A DNA stretch of 64,000 nucleotides from Primulina eburnea (taxonomy: Eukaryota; Streptophyta; Magnoliopsida; Lamiales; Gesneriaceae): contig NC_133104.1 in the NCBI RefSeq assembly GCF_022965805.1, forward strand, positions 40,964,682-41,028,681, written 5' to 3'. Below, one piece after another: positions 21,086 to 31,908 of the stretch (position 1 is its first letter; each line of letters begins with the position of its first letter). The notes under the pieces were generated by a model. The model was not told the origin of the DNA and ran no database searches. It saw nothing but the letters and a program-made list of their open reading frames with translations. The position numbers were made by a program, and so were the translations under genes.

Positions 21086-22606
21086 ATGGCCCTCTATGCA
21101 TATCTTGAGATTCTTTTGATTCCCATCAGTGTCATGTTCCTATATTTCTTGATGATTAGAACCCGGAAGAAGAGCTTTGTCCCGACTAATTGGCCAGTTC
21201 TCGGAATGCTTCCGGGTCTTCTTCACAACGCTAATCGAATACACGAGTTCGCAACAGAAATCTTAGAAGAATCGAATGGGACATTTGAGTTCAAAGGGCC
21301 TTGGTTTTGCAACATGGATATGTTGTTAACGAGTGATCCAGCAAATATTCATCATGTTTTCAGTAAAAACTTTCCGAACTACCCAAAGGGTCCTGAATTC
21401 AGGAAGATTTTTGAAATCTTGGGAGATGGGATTTTCAATGCCGATTTCGAGCTGTGGGAATTTCACAGGAAAACGACGCTTTCCCTGATGACTCAGACCA
21501 AGTTCTACAGTTTCTTGGAGAGAAATATGTGGGAGAAAATTGAAGGAGGATTGATTCCGGTTCTTGACGGGTTCCTGGAAAAAGGGGTTGAGTTAGATTT
21601 GCAGGATGTTTTCCAGAGATTCACTTTTGACAACATTTGTAAATTAGTTCTGGGTTATGATCCAGAGAGTTTGTCCGTTGATTTGCCGTATATTCCTTGT
21701 GAGAAGGCCTTCAATGGCGCTGTTGAAGCTCTGATGCATAGGCATATAGTGCCCGAGTGGATCTGGAAGCTCCAAAAATGGCTGCAAATTGGTAAAGAGA
21801 AGACTTTGATGAAAGCATGGAAGTCGTTCGACGAATTTATATATCCACGTGTTTCGATTAATGATGGAGTAGATAAAGAGGAAGATGATTTCAACATGTT
21901 GAAATCTTTCGATAGGAAATTTGAAGAGATAAAGAAGTATACTTCAAGGGGTGACTCGAGAGAATTCTTGAGGGACACGTCGTTAAATTTGATGCTCGCA
22001 GGGAGAGATACAACAAGTACTTGTCTCGCGTGGCTTTTCTGGTTACTTGCTGCAAACCCTTCAGCGGAAAGGAAGATTCGACAAGAAATCGAGGATGAAT
22101 TACAAGAAAAGGAGGATAAGAAATGGAGGAACTTCAGCGTGGAAGAGTCCAAGAAGCTAAAATACCTCCATGGAGCTTTATGTGAGTCTCTCAGGCTATT
22201 CCCTCCGGTGGCCTTGGAGCATAAAGCTCCTATTCGACCCGATATTCTTCCGACAGGAAATCACATTCCCGAGAACAAAATGGTTGTGCTCTGTTTCTAT
22301 TCAATGGGAAGAATGGAGATGGTATGGGGGAAAGATTGCCTAGATTTCAAGCCGGAGAGATGGATTTTGGAACGCGGAGGTACGAAACACGAGCCATCCT
22401 ACAAGTTCCCCGCCTTCAATGCCGGGCCAAGAACTTGTCTAGGTAAAGAAATGGCCTTTATTCAGATGAAAATGGTGGCTGCGTCTGTTATATACCGTTA
22501 CAACATTGAAGTGGTGAAAGGGCACAAGGTTTCTGCAAGTGATTCTGTCATAATTCAAATGAAACATGGATTGAGAGTGAAGTTGTCCAAAAGGAACGTG
22601 TGCTAA
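21086..22606 (+). CDS. CYP96A: Cytochrome P450, CYP96A family (intact copy)
   Basis: Intronless gene of 506 aa, as is usual for CYP96A. It has an N-terminal membrane anchor (about residues 3-24), TNWPVLGMLP after it, I-helix AGRDTTS, ExxR helix ESLR, FKPERW, and the heme-binding signature FNAGPRTCLG with the Cys ligand near the C-terminus. The family includes midchain alkane hydroxylase MAH1 (CYP96A15) of Arabidopsis, which makes secondary alcohols and ketones of cuticular wax in the ER of epidermal cells; the substrate here is not known. The ATG at 21086 is the first ATG of the frame and matches MALFAYLE in the neighbour copy. It forms a tandem pair with 25232-26753, and promoter sequence is shared from about 110 bp upstream. 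Confidence 0.93.
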   Translation: MALYAYLEILLIPISVMFLYFLMIRTRKKSFVPTNWPVLGMLPGLLHNANRIHEFATEILEESNGTFEFKGPWFCNMDMLLTSDPANIHHVFSKNFPNYPKGPEFRKIFEILGDGIFNADFELWEFHRKTTLSLMTQTKFYSFLERNMWEKIEGGLIPVLDGFLEKGVELDLQDVFQRFTFDNICKLVLGYDPESLSVDLPYIPCEKAFNGAVEALMHRHIVPEWIWKLQKWLQIGKEKTLMKAWKSFDEFIYPRVSINDGVDKEEDDFNMLKSFDRKFEEIKKYTSRGDSREFLRDTSLNLMLAGRDTTSTCLAWLFWLLAANPSAERKIRQEIEDELQEKEDKKWRNFSVEESKKLKYLHGALCESLRLFPPVALEHKAPIRPDILPTGNHIPENKMVVLCFYSMGRMEMVWGKDCLDFKPERWILERGGTKHEPSYKFPAFNAGPRTCLGKEMAFIQMKMVAASVIYRYNIEVVKGHKVSASDSVIIQMKHGLRVKLSKRNVC

Positions 22607-22774
22607 ATCGGTCTAAATATTCTTCTATACTTGATGTATACGTAGAGGCATGCATCCAATATATAATTGAATATGAATAATGTAAAGCTAAATAATTGAA
22701 TAACGGATATCAAAATTGGTGGTGTTTCAAGTTCATATATATTTGGATGGGTATGATTGGAAATTAATTTTATT

Positions 22775-23325
22775 TTGTGTCAAACGGTCTCATAGATCTA
22801 TATATGTGAAATATGTTCACTCGTTCATACTTAAAAGTAAAAAATAATATTTTTTTCATTAAAAAAATAATATTTTTTAATTGGGATGGGTCGGATAAGT
22901 GATATGTTGGGATCAAGCGCTTACCATTAGGTCAAAAGCTAATGTGTAACTTTATTTCCTTATCTTCTGACAGCACAGAGTGCACCTACTTGTGTGCTAA
23001 TATATCAGACTGTTAGGCTCATGTGTCCAGGGAGGTGCGTGTCTATTTGCTGGTGCTGTCTCATATTCCTTAGAGAACAGTCTTAGCATTTCTCTATCGT
23101 CAGCTATGTCTATAGCAGAGACAATATTACCCGTTAAGACCTGATGTCACTCTTTTACTTCCAACTTAGTTAACCAGATCAAGCGACACAACTTCAACAG
23201 TTTGACGCATGAGAACTTCTCGGGAGGTCACTCATCTCAGTATTACTCTCACTCATACACGCTTAACCCAACATGATATGTCTTACAAAATTGAATCGTG
23301 AGATGATTTCATGTAAATTTTTGGG
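22775..23325 (+). mobile_element. Mutator-type MITE, copy 3, split by a solo LTR
   Basis: The left part (22775-22904) has TGTGTCAAACGGTCTCA and an AT-rich middle. The right part (about 23279-23325) has TCGTGAGATGATTTCATG. The two are separated by the solo LTR at 22905-23273. The copy is diverged and its own TSD is unclear. Confidence 0.55.
22905..23273. mobile_element. Solo LTR, 369 bp, with 5-bp TSD
   Basis: It begins TGTTGGGATCAAGCGC and ends CGCTTAACCCAACA, giving the inverted TGTTGGG/CCCAACA ends of an LTR. A perfect TSD, TGATA, is at 22900-22904 and 23274-23278. There is no coding sequence and no second LTR, so it is a solo LTR or a very short TRIM-type element. The superfamily is not identified. 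Confidence 0.75.
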
Positions 23326-25231
23326 TTCGTGCTTACAAATGCTTTTTCGTTGAGGTTATTGTATATTATACTCGATGCATTTAAGTTCACCTGCCTCTTC
23401 TCAACTATGTACCAACAATTCAAGAACAGTTTATCGGGGTTAAAACTTTCGATTTGCTGTTAATCATGTATTTTGATGATAAAAATGGTTGGTTTACCAT
23501 ATTTATTTTGAAAATCAATTTTATCCAAACTATTTTTTTATGTAAATCAATGCACAATAATGAAATTATTTTAACAAATATCGGGAATTTTTGAATAATT
23601 GTTTCGTTTAATTGGGCTATTTCCGTCCATTTCAATATTCTTGACCTTAAAAATCCCTAAATATTCGATTTTTAAAAATTCTCAATATAAATATCACTAT
23701 CCAATTTTTTACCCAATTGATTATTTTTCTATATTAGTATCTAATATATTTAAATTTAATATAGATATGTTTTAAAAATTTGAATCTATCTATATTATTT
23801 TAATATATGAAGCATCTTATCTTATACAAAATTACATTTTACAAAAAAAATATGACAGGTGTTATTAACATAAAATTATAGTAATAATTATGTTTTATTA
23901 ATTGTTGTTCGTAAAATCAAGCTTTTTTTAAAAAAAATATGTTAGGTGGCTCTTATTCCATTTCCTAGTGTCCGTAAAATCAAGTTAATCAATACTGGTT
24001 TATTATTTTATTGCATCGGGGAAAATTATTTTTAAATTCTATAAATTGAAAGTTTAGAAAGAAAAGTTCTACGATAATTTTTTTTAAGTAAAAAATAATA
24101 TCTCGTAGGATTTTTACATGTAAAAATTAATAAATATTTATTCAAAGTTAATATATTCTCCATATTGTTTTGTATTTTTTGATGTGTATAAGACCGATTA
24201 TTTGTTGGGTTAGTAAAATCAATTAGATTTAGCACTATTGAGGTCCAAAATATTGATTATGTTTACAGAAGCCCAACCCCATTAGACGCTCTTAAAAATC
24301 TATAAATAGAGAAATTTCCGTACAATTCAAGGTATGCTCTCATTTTTATAAAAGTTCTTTAGTTCTCTGAGTTTTCTTTGAACTGCTTATTGACTTGAGC
24401 GTCAAAGTGTTTACGCTATAATCCTCCTGATGCCCACTTAACGAGTTTCGTGACGTAGATGACGCCCCACAAATTAATTGTATATTGTCTACGTGGACCT
24501 GTTTACTAGTCGGATGAGCTCATTTACCAACCAAGTGGCCCGATTACTAATCAGTCGGATCTCGTGTCCGCAGTCTATATGACTAATTTATTTAGCTGCA
24601 TCATTTTAATTATTGCATAAGTATAAATAAAAGTTTAGATATCCTTGAATATTATTTTTGTATATAAATTATTGAAGGTGAATCAAGTGTAGATGTATTT
24701 AAAAAAAATACGAACACACAAAATATAATTTTTAAGTATTTCTAATAAAATTATTTTAACTACATTCTTCATATCTAATATATTATTTCAAGTTTTACCT
24801 TGGCACAAGATCCTCCAGCAATTATAAGTAATATGAACATCGATTCTTTTTCAAAAAATGTTCTAAAGATAGTTTTTTTAAAAAAAAAATTGTTAATAAC
24901 ATAGTATTGAAAATTTTGTTATATATATATATTTCAGATATATTAATTCGAAATGAATAAATCCAAATAAACGTTATATAATATAATATTATTAAATAAT
25001 TGATCCAAATAAAAAGAAATCCGTGATTTGTTTGGAAATATTGTCTGTCTAACAGACACCGCAGCAATACCCCATGCTGTAATACAACAAAACGACGACA
25101 ATAAGAAGAGGTCTCCCAACGCACTCCATAGTCCATCCATTTCATGTCATCCGCTAGAACTCTTCAAGAAGTAGCCAAAAAGCATACCAGAAAAAGAAAA
25201 AAGAAATCCTATCTTCTTGAATACATTATAC
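23326..25231. other. Spacer between the CYP96A copies
   Basis: AT-rich and non-coding, with a gypsy-LTR-like segment at about 24230-24600 (separate entry). From about 25015 the sequence resembles the promoter of the first CYP96A copy (GTGATTTGTTTGGAA, CTAACAGACACCGCAGCAA), marking the left end of the duplicated unit. Confidence 0.6.
24230..24600 (+). mobile_element. Decayed gypsy-type LTR fragment
   Basis: A TATA box, CTATAAATAGAG (24300-24311), is followed by TTGACTTGAGCGTCAAAG (about 24390). Both resemble in order and spacing the TATA and CTGACTTGAGCGTCGGAG of the young Tat LTR. No boundaries or TSD were found. Confidence 0.45.
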
Positions 25232-26753
25232 ATGGCCCTCTTCGCATATCTTGAGATCTTTTTGATTCCCATCAGTGTAATATTTCTTTGTTTCTTGACG
25301 ATTAGAACCCAGAAGAAGAGCTCGGCGCCGACTAATTGGCCAGTTCTCGGAATGCTCCCGGCTGTTCTTCAGAATTCTCATCGAATTCACGAGTATGCAA
25401 CAGAAGTCTTAACAGAATCGAGTGGGACGTTTGAGTTCAAAGGGCCTTGGTTTTGCAACATGGATATCTTGGCCACGAGTGATCCTGCAAATATTCATCA
25501 CGTTCTTAGCAAAAAATTCTCGAACTACCCGAAGGGTCCTGAATTCAGGAAGATTTTTGAAATCTTGGGAGATGGGATTTTCAATGCTGATTTCGAGTTG
25601 TGGGAATTTCACAGGAAAACGACGCTTTCACTGATGACTCAGCCCAATTTTTACAGTTTCTTGGAGAGGAATATGTGGGAGAAAATTGAAAAGGGATTGA
25701 TTCCGGTTCTTGACGGGTTCCTTGGAAAAGGGGTTGAGTTAGATTTGCAGGATGTTTTCCAGAGATTCACTTTTGACAACATTTGTAAATTAGTACTGGA
25801 TTATGATCCAGATAGTTTGAGCGTTGATTTGCCGTATATTCCTTGTGAGAAGGCCTTCAATGGCGCTGTGGAAGCCCTGATGTATAGGCATATGGTGCCT
25901 GAGTGGATCTGGAAGCTCCAAAAATGGCTGCAAATTGGTAAAGAGAGGACTTTGATGAAAGCTTGGAAATCGTTCGACCAATTTATATATCCCCGTGTTT
26001 CGATTGATGATGGAGTAGAAAAAGAGGAAGATGGTTTCAACATGTTGAAATCTTTCGAAAGGAAATATGAAGGGATAAAGAACTATACTTCAAGGGATGA
26101 CTCGAGAGAATTCCTGAGGGACACGTCGTTAAATTTGATGCTTGCAGGAAGAGATACAACAAGTACTTGTCTCGCGTGGCTTTTCTGGTTACTTGCTGCA
26201 AACCCTTCAGCGGAAATGAAGATTCGACAAGAGATCGAGGACGAATTGCACGAAAAAGAGGATAAGAAATGGAGGAACTTCAGCGTGGAAGAGTCCAAAA
26301 AGCTAAAATACCTCCACGGAGCTCTATGTGAGTCTCTCAGGCTTTTCCCTCCGGTGGCATTGGAACATAAAGCTCCGATTCGACCCTGATATTCTTCCGA
26401 CAGGAAATCACATTCCTGAGAACAAAATGGTTCTGCTTTGTTTCTATTCAATGGGAAGAATGGAGATGATATGGGGGAAAGACTGCCTAGATTTCAAGCC
26501 GGAGAGATGGATTTTGGAACGAGGAGGTATGAAACACGAGCCATCCTACAAGTTCCCCGCCTTCAATGCCGGGCCAAGAACTTGTCTAGGTAAAGAAATG
26601 GCCTTTATTCAGATGAAAATGGTGGCTGCGACTGTTATATACCGTTACAACATTGAAGTGGTGAAAGGGCACAAGGTTTCTGCAAGTGATTCTATCATAA
26701 TTCAAATGAAACATGGATTGAGAGTGAAGTTGTCCAAAAGAAACGTGTGCTAA
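25232..26753 (+). pseudogene. CYP96A: CYP96A tandem copy broken by a 1-bp insertion
   Basis: Same intronless gene as 21086-22606, with over 90 percent residue identity. The frame is open from ATG 25232 to a TGA at 26387-26389, after ALEHKAPIRP. Relative to the intact copy (CGACCCGATATT), this copy reads CGACCCTGATATT: one extra T at 26387. Past that base the other frame continues with DILPTGNHIPENK to the end at 26753, including the heme signature FNAGPRTCLG. The translated product would stop at 385 aa and lack the heme Cys, so it should be inactive. The 3' part has no second lesion, so the break is recent or a sequencing error. Confidence 0.88.
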
Positions 26754-27109
26754 ATCGGTCTAAATATTCTGTCATACTCGATGATATATTCTCTACGCAC
26801 TGTAATATTTTAGGTATGCCAGTACAGAAATATCTATTTTTGCTCAATCTCAGGAACAAAATCTAAGAATAACGTTTGTCCGAAAGGCGAACAGATCCGA
26901 GAGTCGGTTACGGTGACGTAGTGATGCATCCATGATAACTGTGAATGTGGTAATTAAGTTTTCTTTGATGATGATACTGTTTATGATTGCATTTAAGTTC
27001 ATTGGCCTCTTTATTATTTATAAGCTTTAAAATATAAGATCAAGTATATTAAAATATAGCAAATATCTAATTAATGAAGATCTATACAAAAAAAGGTTAT
27101 TAATTTATA
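26754..27109. other. 3' flank of the CYP96A pseudogene
   Basis: The first about 25 bp after the stop (AATCGGTCTAAATATTCT) match the 3' flank of the intact copy. The rest is AT-rich with no feature seen. Confidence 0.5.
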
Positions 27110-27233
27110 TTGCATGAATAACCGTTGCTAATTAGCGACGGTTTTATTAAAATTGTCGCAATATTTTAAATAGCGACGGTTTAAACAACGGTTTCTGAAA
27201 AACCGTCGCGGACACTTTTTTTTTGTAGTGTAT
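27110..27233 (-). mobile_element. One terminus of a CACTA (En/Spm) transposon
   Basis: On the minus strand the end reads CACTACAAAAAAAAAGTG, followed by a cluster of subterminal repeats, CCGTCGC and its complement GCGACGG, in both orientations. A CACTA start plus clustered subterminal repeats is typical of this superfamily. No opposite end was found, so it is truncated or the mate is too diverged. Confidence 0.6.
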
Positions 27234-28074
27234 TATCTTTAGCATATAACATTCGGCTCTAACTATTCTGAAATTAGCGGAGATAAATCTTGTTATAATT
27301 CTCTTGAACAAATCAACTGAATTCACCTTTTTTCAAACTTATAATTAAGTTCACAATTGAAAAATATATTCCTCGTCTAGATCGCACTAGAAATCTATAT
27401 GAAATTTGGGTCGATAATCAACGGTCGGAAAGCGGTGCACAATCCTGCGGCGGGGTGGCAGACGTGCCGTAGTGTAAGATGTGTCTCGGCCGTGGGTGTC
27501 CTTCAAAAGGTGGTGGGGGAATATGGGTTGAGAGGAGAGAGTTTAATAATCAAACAATCCATGATTATGGTTTCATTTTAATCTCAATCAACAATCAGAA
27601 ATCAATCAACAATCAGAAATCATGCTTTTAATTTTTAAATATATCCCGCCCGCTTAGTACACAGCCCAATATTGGTATTTCTCAACCCACCCTGTCCCGC
27701 CTAGCCTAGTGGTGAGTTTTGGCTAGTTGTGGACTAGACTGTCCGCTAGCTCGTTTTGACAGCTCTATATGAGAGAGAGAGATTATGTACCGATCAAACT
27801 CGAGCATGAGACCGAGCCGAGCGCGACACAAAGGTCGCATTGACGACGCATGTATGCATCGTCACGAGGAGCAATGATGAGAAATTCCTTGTACAACTCA
27901 AAAAATGGTGGCTCGATGATGTGGCGTGAGGTGATAAAGATATAGATTTCATTGTTTTAGCAACATCTCACGAGACAACTTCCGAACAATTTCAGATCTT
28001 TCATCTCTTACGACAACAATGGTTGATAAAGAAGTATTAACAGCCCTTGAGAGACTTCACATCACTAATTTCAA
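27234..28074. other. Spacer, nothing recognised
   Basis: Non-coding sequence. The 60-codon ORF at 27399-27581 has no recognisable motif. Confidence 0.4.
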
Positions 28075-28325
28075 CAAGACACGTAAAATATTGCAAAATG
28101 AGGACTAATATTATTGTTTTAAATTTGTCAATATTTCCAAAAAATAAAAATTTACTTTAAACAAGACACGTAAATTGCAAAAATGGGGAGTAAGATAATT
28201 ATTTTAAATTGTCAATACCCGCAACAAATTTTTGCTTTTTAACTTTCGACAAGGCACGTAAAATGGAAATTAGGGACTAAGATTGTTTTTTTAAAATTGT
28301 CCAATAGTTGCAATAAAAATTTGAG
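28075..28325. repeat. Diverged 88-bp tandem repeat, 3 copies
   Basis: Units start CAAGACACGTAAA at 28075, 28162 and 28250 (CAAGGCACGTAAA in the last), spacings 87 and 88 bp. Each includes a GGGACTAAGAT-like block and TTTAAATTGTCAATA. Confidence 0.75.
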
Positions 28326-28899
28326 GAGATTCAAAAAAGTTAAAATCCTCCAGAGAAATTGATCGTTAAAATTCCTATATGAGAAATCAATGAGTTTAAA
28401 TATCATCATATTATTATTAAATATGCAGTTAAAAACATATCTTGGTCATTTTTTCATGATATACATGTTTTTTTAAATTTCCTACACATTATTTCCAAAA
28501 TTGAAGTTTTCATACCCGAAAAATCACATTTTGAATGCTCTAAGAAAATTTCTTCTTTTCTTGATCTATATTTCAGCAAAATATCTCTTCAATTTTTTTT
28601 GACATAAATTATAAAATATCAATGATTTTCTTACCAACATGATTCTTGGGGGGTGAATTCCCAAGAATCATATGATATTGAGTTTAAATTTCAGGGTAAT
28701 ATTTCGATTAGATAGGAAATTGAAATTTCTCCTCCATCCATTGTATGAAAAATGAGATATTTTTCAACTTTGAGATCTTTAATTTTTGGTATAATTACAT
28801 TGATACCCTCTAAAATTGACACATCTGGGTGGATCCAAGCTCATTTCTTAATTAGTCCTAGCCCTTAAGGTCTAAACTTCATTGTTGGTCTAAGGGCCC

Positions 28900-29300
28900 A
28901 GATACCGAACCCAACCATAGGAAATCCGAGCCCTGATGTAGTTAGGGAATGTGAAGACACATTCTCATTAATAGATAAAGGGTTCCGATAAATGCAAGAT
29001 TCTGTTAAATATAATCAAGATAAGAAAATAGTCCCAGCCGCCATGGTCACAGAGTCCAGCGGTTTGAGGGCTCCTATCTCAGGTAAGATTCTATCTCAGC
29101 AAGAGTCTTACTCCAACAATGTAATTAATCTACACCTTCTATAAAAACCAGTTATTGGTCACATTTTTAGCTCTCACTTTCTCTTGCTGATTTAGCATTA
29201 ATATATCACTCTCTTAAGTTTACTCTCTGAACTGATTTAAGTACGAGAGAGGTCACACCGAAAACTCTTCCACGCCCCTAACCCTATTATGTAATGCTTT
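28900..29300 (+). mobile_element. Decayed gypsy-type LTR fragment
   Basis: CTATAAAAACC (29140-29150) is followed at about 29227 by CTCTGAACTGATTTAAG, then GAGAGGTCACACCGAAAACT and CACGCCCCTAACCC. This resembles the R/U5 layout of plant Tat-type LTRs, as in the young element at 18286-19059. No ends or TSD are visible. Confidence 0.4.
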
Positions 29301-29685
29301 TAGTTGCAAATTTATCAAAATGGAGTGGTTATTGCTCTTGAATTTTATATGGGCCTTCGGCTCTTTAATTTTGGATTGATCAGCTTTACAAGAATTTGAA
29401 ATCTGTTAATATTCCAACTTACAAGATTGACATTTTCTAAATATATAAGTATAAAAATGATATTTGCTAAAAGTTTGTGTGTGGAATAATCGTAATTTCA
29501 TCGGATCCCCGTATCATGGCATAATATTGATTGGTGAATTCGACCGTTGCCAAAATTCAAAATATAAGTAAATAAACTTGACCGTTGGTGCCCAAGAGCG
29601 CTCCTTCCTTGCACTGTTATTCCACCTTCTTCTTACTTTCATTCAAGTTTTATTGCCCTCTCTACTGTAAATCACCACCAAATCA

Positions 29686-30291
29686 ATGGCCGATTCAAGC
29701 AATTTACCGATAACGTACCCGAAACCTCCGCACCCTCTCCATCAAATCGCCGAGAACCCGACCCACAAGCTTCTCCTCAAGCAATGGCTCAAAGAACAAG
29801 AGTTGATCCTCAATCGTATCTCCCTGAAACAAACCCAAATCGACTCCACCAGAAAGGAGATAACCCAACTATACTGCCTCTTCTTCCTCTTCCACTCCAC
29901 CGCCTTGATCCTCCTCTTCGGCGCCACCTCCGGCGGGACCCGGACCCAGCTCTGCCGTAGATCATGGGTCCCTTCAGTCAGCTCACTTCTATGCACCCTC
30001 GGGTTTGTATGGGCCATTCGGTACAAGAACGACGTCGAATCCCACTTGGAGAAGATGCTGGAAAGGGAGAAAGAGGATTCTAAACTTTTGGAGAAGTGTG
30101 TGGACGAATTGAAGAGAAAGGGATTGGAGTTCGATCTGCTCAAGGAGGTCGACGCCCTGAGAAGGGCCAAGAGTTTGCGGGTCGGGTCTGAACCCGTTCG
30201 GAAATGGTCGGGCAGGGATTTTGTGGTTCTATTTTTGTTTGCTGCGGGCTGTTTGGCTCTGGCTCTCACCAGGGTTGTTTTATGCGGTTGA
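29686..30291 (+). CDS. Plant membrane protein of unknown function
   Basis: Single exon, 201 aa; I do not recognise the family. Three hydrophobic segments look membrane-spanning: about 62-80 (YCLFFLFHSTALILLFGA), 93-111 (WVPSVSSLLCTLGFVWAI) and 178-200 (DFVVLFLFAAGCLALAL). Between the second and third is a charged, probably coiled-coil helix (115-165) rich in Glu/Lys. The N-terminus has a Pro-rich PKPPHPLHQIAENPTHKLLL stretch. The start is the first ATG (AATCAATGG context). GC content is well above the flanks and codon usage looks coding, so the gene is probably real. Confidence 0.72.
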   Translation: MADSSNLPITYPKPPHPLHQIAENPTHKLLLKQWLKEQELILNRISLKQTQIDSTRKEITQLYCLFFLFHSTALILLFGATSGGTRTQLCRRSWVPSVSSLLCTLGFVWAIRYKNDVESHLEKMLEREKEDSKLLEKCVDELKRKGLEFDLLKEVDALRRAKSLRVGSEPVRKWSGRDFVVLFLFAAGCLALALTRVVLCG

Positions 30292-31189
30292 TTGATGGAT
30301 ACATTTGGCTTTTCATTTCCTTCGATAATTTTGTCTTCGGAGAAGTTGTTATTATTTATTTTATTTTATTTTATTTTTTTGAAGCAATCAAGAGTCCACT
30401 TATTTGGGCTTATTCATCATTAATGGATCACTCATTCCGGTTGGCCCCAATAATACCATGGCCCATGTGCCAGGTCGACCCAAAAAACGAGTCATGTGAT
30501 ATACGTCATGCTTCACATAATTAATAGCATTTTAGATATCATGTTTTTTAAAAATCAAACATAAAACCTCTTATCTTATTGAGTAAATTTGCCAATTTTT
30601 TTAATAAAAAAAGGGTAAAATATGTTTGATTTTTAAAAAATGAAATACGTATTAGCGTGTTAATATTTTGTTTTTAGAAAAAAGGACAAATAATGGACTA
30701 ATGTCGTCGGGCTAGTGATACCTAAATGAGACAAAGCTCCAAAGTCAGCAAATGGACCCAAATCATGTAACTTGATTCGTGCCCACCGCGTATTTTTCAA
30801 CACCCCAAACCCCACTATGCAATTCCCCTTCGTCAACTTTCCACAATCGTCAAATAAAACCGCTAGCCCTGGCTCCGCGTACCCCATGGGGATAGGACAA
30901 CTACTTAGTACGAAATATTACAAAAACCACATTTAAATCCCTTTTAAAAAAAAAGATTAAATATTTAACATGCATCTTGATATAATCTATATATACTATA
31001 TTAAATTTAAATCCCTTCTACCATTTTTGTTCTTCATAAACCGAATAGTAAATCTTTCGCATGTCAATTTTATGAGACAGATATCTTATCAGACTCAACC
31101 ATAAAAGATATTATTACATTTAATCTAAAAAAAATAGACACGAACATCATTATAACGAATATAATCTCGCGCGACTCAAATAAAAATAT
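30292..31189. other. Spacer downstream of the membrane protein gene
   Basis: Probable 3' UTR for the first 200 bp, then AT-rich non-coding sequence. No feature was recognised; the ORF at 30660-30887 (minus) has no known motif. Confidence 0.4.
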
Positions 31190-31371
31190 GAGTGGGTCTC
31201 ATGTGAGACCGTCTCACAGATCATAATCTGTGAGACGGGTCAATCCTACCCATATTCACACTAAAAAGTGATACTCTTAGCATAAAAAGTAATACTTTTT
31301 AATGGATAACCCAAATAAGAGATCCGTCTCACAAATACGACCCGTGAAACCGTCTCACACAAGTTTTTGTC
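31190..31371 (-). mobile_element. Mutator-type MITE, copy 4
   Basis: 182 bp, reverse orientation, GAGTGGGTCTCATGTGAGAC to CACACAAGTTTTTGTC. Flanks TAAAAATAT (31181-31189) and AAAAAATAT (31372-31380) match at 8 of 9 positions. This is close to the family consensus. Confidence 0.87.
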
Positions 31372-31714
31372 AAAAAATATATACTCACGAGTCATTTGTG
31401 CGTTGAAAACCAGCAATAATGATCCTTTTGCTAGGGGAGGCAACGACTGTGATATGGTCACCTTCGGACCTTCTAGAGTAGAATTTACGTGTCCTCTCTT
31501 TATAGGGCATGATAATTAGACTGATCTCTTTTTCCCAACGTTTTATAGTACGCAATTTTTAACGTTGTAGACTTCCAATACATATAAAATCAAAGTCATT
31601 TAAATTTCATTTCCTAAATCATTCTCCAAATCAATTCACTTGTTCTAAATCAAATCTATCAATCCAAACACAACATCAGTTTACCAGAATTGTTTGAATG
31701 TTATAAAATTATGT

Positions 31715-31908
31715 GGCAAAAACTTGTGTAAGACGGTTTCACTGGTCGTATTTGTGAGACGGATATCTTGTTTGGGTCATCCATGAAAAAATATTACTTT
31801 TTATGCTAAGAGTGTTACTTTTTATTGTGAATATGGTTAGGGTTGACTCGTCTCACAGATTAAGATCCGTGAGTTAATCTGTGAGACGGTCTCACATGAG
31901 ACTCACTC
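31715..31908 (+). mobile_element. Mutator-type MITE, copy 5
   Basis: 194 bp, forward orientation, GGCAAAAACTTGTGTAAGAC to CTCACATGAGACTCACTC. It includes a short duplication near the right end (two GTGAG-TTAATCT/GTGAGACGG blocks). Flanks AAATTATGT and AAATTACAT match at 7 of 9. Confidence 0.82.

Noticed and set aside
28639..28671. Terminator-like hairpin ATGATTCTTGGG / CCCAAGAATCAT
   Set aside because: A perfect 12-bp stem, but bacterial-type terminators do not apply here and no gene ends nearby; treated as a chance palindrome.
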